Position numbers and translations under genes: made by a program. A stretch of 64,000 bases of DNA, taken from the NCBI GenBank assembly GCA_013695765.1, contig JACCZW010000014.1:1-64000 (forward strand), written 5' to 3'. The number at the start of each line of letters is the position of its first letter. The first letter of the stretch is position 1. This document shows, in pieces, positions 1-8,629 of this stretch. Below the pieces are notes generated by a model, which was not told the DNA's origin, did not search any database, and worked only from the letters and a program-made list of their open reading frames with translations. This DNA is from Gammaproteobacteria bacterium. Lineage in GTDB: Bacteria; Pseudomonadota; Gammaproteobacteria; JACCYU01.

Positions 1-288
1 GGCGCGGGCACGGCGATACGCAAGGTGACGATAAGCACGCGGCAGTCGAACGATACGCAACTTGAGGTCAGCGTGGCGGATACCGGGCCGGGCTTAACCG
101 CGAGGGGCTACGTCCGCGCGTTCGAGCCGTTTTACTCCACCAAATCCAGCGGCATGGGCATGGGGCTCGCGATTAGTCGCTCGATGGTCGAGGCGCACAC
201 CGGCCGGCTTTGGGGAGAACCCGGCGTCAAGGGCGGCGCGGTATTCAGTTTCACGTTGCCAGTGGCGCGCGCCGGTCATTCAGCGTGA
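1..288 (+). CDS. Sensor histidine kinase, C-terminal ATPase end (partial)
   Basis: Only the last 95 residues are in the window; the frame is open from base 1. They form the end of a HATPase_c domain: the G1-type box DTGPGL near residue 28, FEPFYSTK, the G2-type box GMGMGLAISRS, and a closing FSFTLPV strand. This is the ATP-binding part of a membrane or PAS-type sensor kinase of the FixL class. The stretch between DTGPGL and FEPF has normal length but unusual residues (TARGYVRA). The stop overlaps the GTG start of the next gene as GTGA, so kinase and regulator are probably translationally coupled. The signal sensed cannot be told, because the sensor part lies outside. Confidence 0.85.
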   Translation, partial: GAGTAIRKVTISTRQSNDTQLEVSVADTGPGLTARGYVRAFEPFYSTKSSGMGMGLAISRSMVEAHTGRLWGEPGVKGGAVFSFTLPVARAGHSA

Positions 289-917
289 ATGCGGCGCAGG
301 CAACGCCGACCGTCTTCGTCGTGGACGATGACCGCACGTTTCTGGGCGCGCTGCTGCTGGCGCTGGAATCGGCGGATCTGGCCGTTGAGACGTTCGTCTC
401 GGCGCCGCGCTTTTTGCATGCCTATCGCCCGGAGCGCCCGGGTTGCCTGGTGCTGGACGTGCGCATGCCGGAGATGACGGGGCTGGAGTTGCAACAGACG
501 CTGGATGCGCGCGGCGCGCGGATTCCCATCGTCTTTATCACCGGTCACGGCGATGTCGCGACCTCGGTCGCGGCGTTTCGGCGCGGCGCCGTCGATTTTC
601 TGGAAAAACCCTTCGGTGATCGCGCATTGCTGAACAGCGTCGAGCTGGCCCTGAGCCTCGATGCGCGCGACCGGCAGATCGAGAATGACAAGGCGACGGT
701 GATGGCGCGATTCGGACGTTTGACCTGTCGCGAGCAGGAAATCATGGCGCTGGTGGCGTCGGATATGTCGGCCCGGGAGATCGCCGCCGGTCTGCACATC
801 AGCCCGCGCACCGTCGAGCATCATCGTGAACACGTGATGACCAAAATGAGCGCGGGGTCCCTGCACGACCTCATCATCATGGCCGTGATCTGTGGCCTGC
901 ACGAGTTACGTCTATAA
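285..917 (+). CDS. FixJ/LuxR-type two-component response regulator
   Basis: This 210-residue protein has a receiver domain (about residues 9-125) followed by a LuxR-type helix-turn-helix (about 140-205). The acidic cluster VVDDD, the phosphorylated Asp in VLDVRMPEMTG, the Thr/Ser of FITGHG and the Lys of FLEKPF are all present. The DNA-binding part has TCREQEIMALV and ISPRTVEHHREHVMTKM. I chose the GTG at 285 because it overlaps the kinase stop (GTGA) and gives a normal receiver start; the longer frame upstream runs inside the kinase gene. It should be the output regulator for the kinase just upstream. Confidence 0.88.
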   Translation: MNAAQATPTVFVVDDDRTFLGALLLALESADLAVETFVSAPRFLHAYRPERPGCLVLDVRMPEMTGLELQQTLDARGARIPIVFITGHGDVATSVAAFRRGAVDFLEKPFGDRALLNSVELALSLDARDRQIENDKATVMARFGRLTCREQEIMALVASDMSAREIAAGLHISPRTVEHHREHVMTKMSAGSLHDLIIMAVICGLHELRL

Positions 918-1265
918 CAGCCGGGCTATGTACACATCCGCTTGTCGTTCGTGATCGTCTTCGCCAAGCCCGCCGACCATTCCTTTTGTAAGGCCACTTC
1001 CGCTTCCGCCCGTGACGCAAACCGTGGGGCCATTCGCCGCCCCCGATTGTCCGCTAAACATCGTGAATAATCCCGGCTACCCGGTTCTACCAAGTCATTG
1101 AGAAAGCCTACCCCGTACTACGATGAGCGCGCATCGCGCCTACAAAATCTTCTGAAGGATTTTGAACAGCTTTTGCTGGCCCGCCAGGGCGCGCACGCCA
1201 TGGATGGTGTGCATAATCCACCGCGGTCGGTGGATACGCCCTTGTCATCGCTGATGATGACGCGG
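918..1265. other. Intergenic gap between convergent genes, with a hairpin
   Basis: There is no convincing gene here. A 71-codon frame from a TTG at 1098 has no recognisable family and no ribosome binding site. Positions 1143-1164 form an inverted repeat (CAAAATCTT, loop CTGA, AAGGATTTTG with one wobble pair), a hairpin that could end transcription from either side in this convergent gap. Confidence 0.4.
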
Positions 1266-2156
1266 TTAGTCGAGGCTGTCCCGGCCCCAGACCATCCTCG
1301 CGATGGCGGCTGAATCCAGTTCGCCCTGGCCGGCCTCGACAAGGGTGTCTAGGTAGGTCAGCGTCCGGTCGGCGCCGGGGATTTGAACGCCCGCTTCGCG
1401 CGCGGCTTCCAGCGCAATGCGCATGTCCTTCAGATGCAGTTTGCTTTTGAAGCCCGGCGTGTAGTTGTCGTCCAGCATGCGCTGGCCGTGGTTTTCCAGG
1501 ATCTTGCTGTACGCCAAACCGCCCAGCAACGCCTCGCGTACGCGCACAGGATCGGCGCCCGCGGCGCGTGCAAGCAGCAATGCTTCGCCCGTCGCCGCGA
1601 TCGTCTGGGCCACCAGGATCTGATTGCAGGCCTTGGCGACCTGGCCCGCCCCGCTCGGGCCGACGTATACGATATTCTTGCCCAGACATTCGAAAACCGG
1701 CAGCATGCGCTCGAACACGTCGGTTTTGCCGCCCACCATGATAGACAGCTTGCCGTCGATGGCGCCCTGTTCCCCCCCGGAGACGGGCGCATCCAGCATA
1801 TCGATCTGGCGCGATGCGAGCGCTTCGGCAAACCGACGTGTGGCGGCGGGCGAAATGGTGCTCATGTCTATCACGACACATCCGTGTTTCGCGCCGCTCG
1901 CGATGCCTTGATCTCCTAGGATAACTGCTTCGACGTCGGGCGTGTCCGATACCATCGTGATGATGACATCGGCGTGCGCCGCGACCCCGGCTGGTGTCGG
2001 GTACACGTTCGCGCCGTGGTCCGCCAGCGGCCGCGACGCTTCCGGTCGGCGCGCGTAGACGGCGAGCGGGTAACCGGCGTTGACAAGGTTTAAGGCCATC
2101 GGACGCCCCATGATGCCGAGTCCGATGAAACCGATGACACGGTTGCTTGCAGGCAT
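1266..2156 (-). CDS. glxR: 2-hydroxy-3-oxopropionate (tartronate semialdehyde) reductase family
   Basis: This is a 296-residue beta-hydroxyacid dehydrogenase. The N-terminal Rossmann motif IGFIGLGIMGRPMALNL binds NAD(P)H, DAPVSGGEQGA is the substrate-binding signature (about residue 119), and GQVAKACNQ carries the catalytic Lys (about 170). Length and motifs fit GlxR/GarR, which reduces tartronate semialdehyde to glycerate. The related 3-hydroxyisobutyrate dehydrogenase is the main alternative, because the family separates poorly by eye. It stands alone, reading away from holA across a 215-bp gap, and no glyoxylate carboligase or hydroxypyruvate isomerase gene is nearby. Confidence 0.82.
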   Translation of the reverse strand: MPASNRVIGFIGLGIMGRPMALNLVNAGYPLAVYARRPEASRPLADHGANVYPTPAGVAAHADVIITMVSDTPDVEAVILGDQGIASGAKHGCVVIDMSTISPAATRRFAEALASRQIDMLDAPVSGGEQGAIDGKLSIMVGGKTDVFERMLPVFECLGKNIVYVGPSGAGQVAKACNQILVAQTIAATGEALLLARAAGADPVRVREALLGGLAYSKILENHGQRMLDDNYTPGFKSKLHLKDMRIALEAAREAGVQIPGADRTLTYLDTLVEAGQGELDSAAIARMVWGRDSLD

Positions 2157-2371
2157 CAGGACTCGCTCATGTCAAAACATGAATGGTCGCGCAAAGCAGG
2201 CGGGCAAGGCAACCGGTGCCCTCTTTGGATGGAGATTGGCGGACGGGAGATTACGGTTGCGCCAAGAAGTGTATCCTTGTGCCGGGTGGGTTGGCGCCGC
2301 GCGGCGGGCATCCCGAAGGCTTGCGCGCGAGAATACCCTGGCGATAACCCAAACGATAATGGACTCAAGCG

Positions 2372-3415
2372 ATGAGACTGCGATTCAACCAGCTTAAGGC
2401 CAGCCTCGATGAGACTCTCGCGCCGGTTTATCTGATCACGGGCGACGAACCGTTACAGGTGATGCTGGCGGCCGATGCGGTGCGCGCCGCCGCGCGCGCG
2501 CGCGATTATCAGGAGCGCCTGATACTGGACGTCGAAGCTGGTTTCGACTGGGCCGCGCTGCGTGAGGCCGCGACCAGTCTATCGCTGTTCGCGCAGCGGC
2601 GCCTGCTGGATCTGCGCATGCCGGGCAAACCAGGCGCGGCCGGCGCGCCCGCGTTAACCGATTATGCCCGCCAGCCGCCGCCGGACACCGTACTGCTGGT
2701 GCAGTGCGCAAGGCTCGATAAAGCCGCGGCGAATACCACATGGGTGAAGGCGCTGGAGCGCGCTGGCGTGATGGTGCAGGTGTGGCCGCTGGCGGCACGT
2801 GAGACGCGCCAGTGGATACAGGCGCGGCTAATCGAGAAAGGCCTGAAAGTCAGTCCAGATGCCTTGTCGCTGCTGGCGGAACGCGGACAGGGGAATCTGC
2901 TCGCGGCCAACCAGGAGATCGAAAAACTGAGCCTGCTGTATGGCGATACCCGCGCGCGGGAACCCTTAAGCGTAGCTGAGATCCTGGTGGACGTGGCCGA
3001 TAGCGCGCGCTTCAATGTGTTCGAGCTGGCCGAGACCGCGCTCGCCGGTCACGGCGCGCAGGCGGCGAGAATTCTGCAAAGACTTATCGCCGAAGACGTG
3101 AAGCCAGCGCTGGTGCTCTGGTCGCTGAGCGATCGGGTGCGCGCGCTGGCGGCGATCTCCGGCCTGATAAGTCAGGGCGCATCGGTGGATCGGGCCACTG
3201 CCGGCATCAATCCGTCGCGCAGGATACCGATGCTTAAGATGGCGTACAAGCGCAAGACCGCCGCGGCCTGGACTGCGTGGTTGCGGCGCTGCGCGCGGAT
3301 CGATCGTATGATCAAAGGGCAGGAGCCCGGCAACCCGTGGGACGAACTGCTAGTATTAACCATGAGTCTATGTGGGCAGCCGCTGTTTGATATTGCTAAC
3401 GAGAGAATACGTTGA
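2372..3415 (+). CDS. holA: DNA polymerase III subunit delta
   Basis: HolA is the clamp-loader subunit that opens the beta sliding clamp. The 347-residue protein has the family N-terminus (PVYLITGDEPLQVMLAADAVR), the middle part LLAERGQGNLLAANQEIEKLSLL and the C-terminal collar helices with MIKGQEPGNPWDELL. Its length matches the usual about 340. It opens the holA-proA-nadD-rsfS-rlmH-maf-rng run. In many relatives lptE and leuS lie directly upstream; here the neighbour is the divergent reductase gene. No strong Shine-Dalgarno sequence is visible before the ATG. Confidence 0.93.
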   Translation: MRLRFNQLKASLDETLAPVYLITGDEPLQVMLAADAVRAAARARDYQERLILDVEAGFDWAALREAATSLSLFAQRRLLDLRMPGKPGAAGAPALTDYARQPPPDTVLLVQCARLDKAAANTTWVKALERAGVMVQVWPLAARETRQWIQARLIEKGLKVSPDALSLLAERGQGNLLAANQEIEKLSLLYGDTRAREPLSVAEILVDVADSARFNVFELAETALAGHGAQAARILQRLIAEDVKPALVLWSLSDRVRALAAISGLISQGASVDRATAGINPSRRIPMLKMAYKRKTAAAWTAWLRRCARIDRMIKGQEPGNPWDELLVLTMSLCGQPLFDIANERIR

Positions 3416-3425
3416 GAATGTTTGA

Positions 3426-4709
3426 ATGAGTGCGACGCCAGAAACGACCGGTCTGGATGTGGTGGATTACATGCTGGATGCGGGCGTCAAAGCGCGCACC
3501 GCAAGCCGCCAGCTCTCGCGCCTTGAAAGCGGGGTCAAAGATACCGCGCTAATCGCAATCGCGCGGGTGATCGATACCTCCGTGGCGCAGCTCGCCACGG
3601 AAAACCGGAAAGACCTCGAATCCGGCCGCCGACGCGGTCTGGATCAGGCACTGCTGGATCGACTGACGCTTAACGACGCGCGCATCGCGGCCATGGCCGA
3701 AGGGCTTCGCCAGATCGCAGCACTCACCGATCCCGTCGGTACGATTACCGATCTCGCGTTCCGGCCCTCCGGCATTCAGGTGGGCCGCATGCGCGTGCCG
3801 CTGGGGGTGATCGGCATCGTCTACGAGTCGCGCCCCAATGTGACGGCCGATGCGGCCGGGTTGTGCCTAAAGTCCGGCAACGCCGCCATTCTGCGCGGCG
3901 GTTCCGAGGCCTATCATTCGAACCAGGCCATCGCGCGCTGCATCCGCGCCGGTCTTGACGAGGCCGGGGCGCCGCGCGATGCAGTGCAGGTAGTTGAGAC
4001 CACGGATCGCGCGGCGGTCGGCGCGTTGCTCGCGATGCGCGAGTATGTGGATGTCATTATTCCGCGCGGCGGCAAGGGGCTGATCGAGCGGGTCAGCCAC
4101 GAGTCGAAGATCCCGGTCATCAAGCACCTGGACGGTATCTGTCATGTCTATATCGACGATCGCGCCGATCTGAACAAAGCCGAAGAGATCGCCTATAACG
4201 CCAAGACCCATCGCTATGGCGTGTGCAACGCCATGGAAACGTTGCTGGTGGCCGAAGGCGTGGCGGACAAGATTCTGCCGCGGCTTAAAATCCGCTTCGA
4301 CACAAAAGGCGTCGAACTTCGGGGCTGCGCGCGCACCTGCGCCGTGCTTCCCGATATCGCGGCGGCTACCGAGGCCGACTGGGGCACGGAATACCTGGCG
4401 CCGATCCTGTCGATCCGCATGGTAGCCGACCTGGACGAAGCGATGGCGCATATTGCGACTTATGGTTCGGATCATACCGACACCATCGTCACCGAGGACT
4501 ACTCGCGCGCGCGGCGTTTTCTGCGCGAGGTCGATTCGAGTTCGGTGATGGTCAACGCCTCCACGCGTTTTGCCGACGGTTTCGAATACGGGCTGGGTGC
4601 GGAGATCGGCATCAGCACCGATAAGCTGCACGCGCGCGGACCGGTGGGGCTCGAAGGCCTCACGTCGCAAAAGTTCGTCGTCTTCGGTGACGGCCAGATT
4701 CGGGAATGA
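3426..4709 (+). CDS. proA: Gamma-glutamyl phosphate reductase
   Basis: ProA reduces gamma-glutamyl phosphate to glutamate semialdehyde with NADPH in the second step of proline synthesis. The 427-residue aldehyde-dehydrogenase-fold protein has [16 protein letters not shown], the [13 protein letters not shown] nucleotide site and the catalytic Cys in [16 protein letters not shown] (about residue 267). The end, [10 protein letters not shown]-like ([14 protein letters not shown]), is typical. It starts 10 bp after holA, so the two are probably co-transcribed. No proB is next to it. Confidence 0.95.
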   Translation: MSATPETTGLDVVDYMLDAGVKARTASRQLSRLESGVKDTALIAIARVIDTSVAQLATENRKDLESGRRRGLDQALLDRLTLNDARIAAMAEGLRQIAALTDPVGTITDLAFRPSGIQVGRMRVPLGVIGIVYESRPNVTADAAGLCLKSGNAAILRGGSEAYHSNQAIARCIRAGLDEAGAPRDAVQVVETTDRAAVGALLAMREYVDVIIPRGGKGLIERVSHESKIPVIKHLDGICHVYIDDRADLNKAEEIAYNAKTHRYGVCNAMETLLVAEGVADKILPRLKIRFDTKGVELRGCARTCAVLPDIAAATEADWGTEYLAPILSIRMVADLDEAMAHIATYGSDHTDTIVTEDYSRARRFLREVDSSSVMVNASTRFADGFEYGLGAEIGISTDKLHARGPVGLEGLTSQKFVVFGDGQIRE

Positions 4710-4728
4710 TCCCGCTGATACCGGCTGC

Positions 4729-5376
4729 ATGATCGGCGTCCTGGGTGGCACCTTCGATCCCATCCACTTCGGACACATCAATCCCGCGCTGGAACTGTTG
4801 CGGACCCTGCCGCTGCGGGAAATTCGCTTCGTGCTCGCGCGCAACCCCCCGCATCGCGAGCCCCCGCTCGCTGACGCCGCGCACCGGTGGCGGATGTTAG
4901 AGCTGGCGTTGCAGGCGCACCCAAGGCTGCTGCCCGATGATAACGAACTGCGTCGCGACGGGCCGTCTTACACCATCGACACGGTGCGCGCTCTGCGCGA
5001 GGAAGTGGGCGACGTGCAAAGCCTGTGCCTGATTCTCGGCGCCGACGCCTTCGCCGACTTCACCGCATGGCGTAGCTGGCGCGAAGTTCTGGAACAAGTT
5101 CATATTGTCATTACTGCAAGGCCCGGCAGTTCGCTGCCGACCGACGGCGTGGTCGGCCGTTTGTTGCAGGCGCGACGTGTACCTGCGCCCGACGATCTCT
5201 CGCGACGTCCCGGCGGCAGCATTCTGGCGTGTTCCCTGCATTTGATGGACATCTCGTCCACGGCCATTCGCAAGGCGCTCGCGGGCGGAGACGACGCAGG
5301 CGCCATGCTGCCCGCTACGGTGCTGCGCTATATCCGCGAGTATGGTCTTTATCAAGTAACGCCCCGGGATCTTTAA
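4729..5376 (+). CDS. nadD: Nicotinate-nucleotide adenylyltransferase
   Basis: NadD joins nicotinate mononucleotide and ATP to give deamido-NAD. The 215-residue protein starts MIGVLGGTFDPIHFGHINPA, which contains the nucleotidyltransferase GTFDPxHxGH motif, and ends with DISSTAIRKAL, the family ISST-x-IR signature. I chose the ATG at 4729 because it places this motif at the N-terminus as usual; an open frame upstream overlaps proA and is not coding. It follows proA by 19 bp. Confidence 0.95.
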   Translation: MIGVLGGTFDPIHFGHINPALELLRTLPLREIRFVLARNPPHREPPLADAAHRWRMLELALQAHPRLLPDDNELRRDGPSYTIDTVRALREEVGDVQSLCLILGADAFADFTAWRSWREVLEQVHIVITARPGSSLPTDGVVGRLLQARRVPAPDDLSRRPGGSILACSLHLMDISSTAIRKALAGGDDAGAMLPATVLRYIREYGLYQVTPRDL

Positions 5377-5411
5377 TGACCTCCGACAACCCCAACGTCC
5401 AAAGGTAGGTG

Positions 5412-5777
5412 ATGGAAATAGAAAACTTGCAGCAACTCGTGGTCGCCGCGCTAGACGACCTCAAGGCCCATGATATTCAGGTAATCGACGTGCGCAACAA
5501 GACGCCCATTACGGATCTGATGGTGATCGCATCCGGCACTTCCGACCGACACGTCAAGTCGCTGGCCGAGAGCGTGGTCGCAAGTGCCAGACACGCCGGC
5601 ATAAGACCGCTCGGTATCGAAGGCACGCGCGACGCAGAGTGGGTACTGGTCGATCTCAACGACATTATCGTGCATGTCATGCTGCCACGCGTGCGAGATT
5701 TCTATAATCTGGAACGGCTGTGGATGGTGGACGAGCCCACGGCGGACGTGCCCGTGGAGAACCGGGCGCGGTCCTGA
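5412..5777 (+). CDS. rsfS: Ribosomal silencing factor
   Basis: RsfS binds ribosomal protein uL14 and blocks subunit joining in stationary phase. The 121-residue protein contains the family core: VIDVRNKTPITDLMVIASGTS, then EGTRDAEWVLVDLNDIIVHVML and FYNLERLW. A GTG three bases upstream is an alternative start, but AAAGG at 5401-5405 is best spaced for the ATG. The neighbours nadD and rlmH are its usual partners. Confidence 0.94.
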   Translation: MEIENLQQLVVAALDDLKAHDIQVIDVRNKTPITDLMVIASGTSDRHVKSLAESVVASARHAGIRPLGIEGTRDAEWVLVDLNDIIVHVMLPRVRDFYNLERLWMVDEPTADVPVENRARS

Positions 5778-5827
5778 TGCGGCACCCTCGTAAACATTGT
5801 AAGTAAGCATCGGCACAGTAGATCCGC

Positions 5828-6295
5828 GTGCGCGTTCGCCTGCTGGCCGTCGGCACGCGCATGCCGGACTGGATCAATGCCGGCGTTCACGATTACGCGC
5901 GGCGGCTGCCCCGACAATGGGCGTTCGCGGTCACGGAAGTGCCGGTTTCCAGACGACGGCCACCGGAGCCGGATCGATGCAGAACCGACGAGGGCGAACG
6001 GCTCATGGCGGCGCTCTACGGCGATACTCACGTCGTCGCGCTGGATGAACGAGGCAGCCATTGGCGCACGGCTGAGCTGGCTTCGAGAATCGAGGCATGG
6101 ATGCAGTCCGGCCAGGATTTGACCTTCATGATCGGTGGCCCGGATGGTCTGGCGCCGGCGTGTATCGAACGCGCCAATGAACGGTGGTCGCTTTCGGCGC
6201 TGACCTTTCCGCACGCGCTGGCGCGGGTTATCGTCGCCGAGCAGCTCTATCGGGCCTCGACGATTTTACGCAATCACCCCTACCACCGCTCCTAG
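5828..6295 (+). CDS. rlmH: 23S rRNA pseudouridine-1915 N3-methyltransferase
   Basis: RlmH is a SPOUT-fold enzyme that methylates pseudouridine 1915 in helix 69 of 23S rRNA. The 155-residue protein (usual length about 155) has LDERG, the knot signature FMIGGPDGL, the FPHALARVIVAEQLYRA helix and the C-terminal HPYHR motif. The start is GTG. It lies in the conserved rsfS-rlmH pair. Confidence 0.95.
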   Translation: MRVRLLAVGTRMPDWINAGVHDYARRLPRQWAFAVTEVPVSRRRPPEPDRCRTDEGERLMAALYGDTHVVALDERGSHWRTAELASRIEAWMQSGQDLTFMIGGPDGLAPACIERANERWSLSALTFPHALARVIVAEQLYRASTILRNHPYHRS

Positions 6296-6337
6296 CCGCT
6301 CGATGCATATCGCCGGTGTCGTTATCCGCCAGGGCGC

Positions 6338-6970
6338 ATGCGCAGGCCGCGGTTGATCCTCGCTTCCGCGTCGCCCCGGCGCGCGGCCCTGCTGCGACAG
6401 TTGGGTATCGATTTCGACGTTATGCCGGCGAACGTTGACGAGACCCCTCGCGCGGGCGAAGCTGTACGACACTACGTCGCGCGTCTGGCTTTTGATAAAT
6501 CACAGGCCGTTTTGCGCGCCGCGCCGCCGGGTCTGCCGGTGCTGGGTGCGGATACCGCGGTCGATCTGGACGGCGCCGTGCTGGGCAAGCCCGCAAACAG
6601 GGACGAGGCACTAATGATGCTGGCGGGATTGTCGGGCCGCGCGCACCGGGTGTTCAGCGCGGTGACGATAAGCACTATTGAGCGACATTCACAGCGGCTC
6701 GCCATTACGCGCGTGCGCTTTCGCGAAATCAGCGCGGCCGAGCGCGAGACGTATTGGGCGACGGGCGAGCCGCAGGGCAAGGCGGGCGCTTACGCAATTC
6801 AGGGCATGGCCGCGGTTTTCATAACCACGCTGCACGGCAGTTATTCCGGCGTAATGGGATTGCCGCTGTTCGAGACCGGCCAGTTGATGCGCGACTTCGG
6901 TATTGAAGTCTTGGGACCCTGGCTGGCATGGCGTTGTCGCGCGGCTGCGCAAACGGAGCGTGAGATATGA
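6338..6970 (+). CDS. Maf-type nucleoside triphosphate pyrophosphatase
   Basis: Maf proteins hydrolyse non-canonical or specific nucleoside triphosphates such as dTTP and UTP to the monophosphate. The 210-residue protein has LILASASPRRAALLRQLG at the start, DETPRAGE, the VLGADTAVDLDG metal site, GKPANRDEA and GKAGAYAIQG. It overlaps rng by four bases (ATGA), so the pair is coupled. Whether it is the YhdE (dTTP/UTP) or YceF (m7GTP) type is inferred from its position next to rng, which favours YhdE. Confidence 0.92.
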   Translation: MRRPRLILASASPRRAALLRQLGIDFDVMPANVDETPRAGEAVRHYVARLAFDKSQAVLRAAPPGLPVLGADTAVDLDGAVLGKPANRDEALMMLAGLSGRAHRVFSAVTISTIERHSQRLAITRVRFREISAAERETYWATGEPQGKAGAYAIQGMAAVFITTLHGSYSGVMGLPLFETGQLMRDFGIEVLGPWLAWRCRAAAQTEREI

Positions 6971-8442
6971 GCGAAGAGATCCTTATCAACGTCACGCCGC
7001 AGGAAACGCGCATCGCCATCGTCGAAAACGGTGTGCTACAGGAAATCTGGATCGAGCGCAGCCGCAAGCGTGGTCTGGTCGGCAATATCTACAAGGGCAG
7101 GGTCTGCCGCGTGATGCCGGGCATGGATGCCGCGTTCGTGGACATCGGGCTGGAAAAGGCGGCGTTTCTGCACGCCTCCGATGTGGGTGTGGTGGTCGAG
7201 GAGATGACCGAAGGCGTGCTGGCGACGCAGCGCGAATCCATCGGCCAGTTGCTGCACGAAGACCAGCAGTTGCTCGTGCAGGTGGTCAAGGATCAGCTAG
7301 GCACCAAAGGCGCGCGGCTGACCACCTACCTGACCATCCCTTCGCGTTATCTGGTGTCCGCGCCGGGCGCAATCGCCACCGGAATTTCGTCCAAGATCGA
7401 AGACGACGACGAGCGCCTGCGGCTTAAAACTATCCTGGAGCGGCTGGTGGCGCAAGGCGGTCGTCCCTGCGGATACATCGTGCGCACCGCCGCGGACGGC
7501 GCGACCGAAGAAGCGCTGGGCCGGGATATGCAATTTCTCGATAAGTTGTGGGCGAGTATCACCGAAACCGCCGAGCGCGCGGCCCCCGGTACGGCGGTGT
7601 ATGCCGATCTGCCACTGGCGCTGCGAACCTTGCGGGACATGGCGGGTTACGAGGTGGAGAAAGTGCGCATCGATTCGCGCGAAACGTTCCATAAAGTCAA
7701 CGAATTCATCGATTCACTGATGCCCGAGATGGCAGGCATGGTCGAGCACTATCCCGGCGAGCGCCCGATCTTCGATTTGTACGGTGTCGAAGACGAGATA
7801 CAAAAAGCGCTGGAACGCAAGGTGCAACTCAAATCCGGCGGCTATCTGATCATCGATCAGACCGAGGCCATGACCACCATCGACGTGAACACGGGCGGAT
7901 TCGTCGGTCACCGGAATCTGGAAGAGACGATCTTCAAGACCAACCTCGAAGCCACGCAAGCGATCGCGCGTCAGTTGCGGCTGCGCAATCTGGGCGGCAT
8001 TATCATCATCGATTTCATTGACATGACGCAGGAGGATCACAAGCGCCAGGTGATGCGTGCGCTGGAGAAAAGTCTGGAACGGGATCACGCTAAAAGCCAC
8101 GTCAGCGAAGTGTCGCCGCTGGGGCTGGTGGCCATGACCCGCAAGCGCACCCGCGAAAGCCTGGAACGCGTCCTGTGCGGCACCTGCGGCACCTGCGGCG
8201 GGCGCGGCACCTTAAAGACCGCGGAAACGGTGTGCTTCGAGCTGTTTCGCGAGATTCTGCGCGACGCCCGCCAGTTCGAAGCCAATGAATTGCTGGTGCT
8301 GGCGGCCCAGGAAGTCGTGGACATGTTGCTGGACGAGGAATCGACCAGTCTGGCGGAACTCGAGGAATTTATCGGCAAGCCGATCAAATTTCAGGTCGAA
8401 CAGCTATATACTCAGGAGCAGTTCGATGTCGTTCCGATGTAG
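6967..8442 (+). CDS. rng: Ribonuclease G
   Basis: RNase G is the single-strand endoribonuclease that matures the 5' end of 16S rRNA and turns over some mRNAs. The protein is 491 residues (E. coli 489). It has an S1 domain (GNIYKGRVCRVMPGMDAAFVDIG), the RNase E/G catalytic block with TTIDVNTGGFVG and IIIIDFIDM (metal-binding Asp residues), and a Cys-rich link CGTCGTCGGRG. It lacks the long C-terminal scaffold of RNase E. It overlaps maf by four bases and closes the operon. Confidence 0.95.
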   Translation: MSEEILINVTPQETRIAIVENGVLQEIWIERSRKRGLVGNIYKGRVCRVMPGMDAAFVDIGLEKAAFLHASDVGVVVEEMTEGVLATQRESIGQLLHEDQQLLVQVVKDQLGTKGARLTTYLTIPSRYLVSAPGAIATGISSKIEDDDERLRLKTILERLVAQGGRPCGYIVRTAADGATEEALGRDMQFLDKLWASITETAERAAPGTAVYADLPLALRTLRDMAGYEVEKVRIDSRETFHKVNEFIDSLMPEMAGMVEHYPGERPIFDLYGVEDEIQKALERKVQLKSGGYLIIDQTEAMTTIDVNTGGFVGHRNLEETIFKTNLEATQAIARQLRLRNLGGIIIIDFIDMTQEDHKRQVMRALEKSLERDHAKSHVSEVSPLGLVAMTRKRTRESLERVLCGTCGTCGGRGTLKTAETVCFELFREILRDARQFEANELLVLAAQEVVDMLLDEESTSLAELEEFIGKPIKFQVEQLYTQEQFDVVPM

Positions 8443-8629
8443 CACGCGGCCCGAGTGCGTCCGCGCGGCTGCATGTGGCGCTTACCGGACAGGAGGCACT
8501 TTGCACGCGTTTTGCCAATGGTTAGCGCGCAACATTCAGGCATTGTCTGACTATAACTCAGTAAATTTTTTCGTCCGCAACTGAGCTCACAAGACCCGCA
8601 CGGATTGCGCCGATGTCTCTTCATTCCCC

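Noticed and set aside
1098-1313. A 71-codon frame in the gap before the GlxR gene
   Set aside because: It starts with TTG, has no ribosome binding site, overlaps the end of the opposite gene and its composition fits no family.
3867-4844. Long antisense frame across proA and nadD
   Set aside because: It lies opposite two well-conserved enzymes; long antisense frames are expected in such GC-rich DNA.
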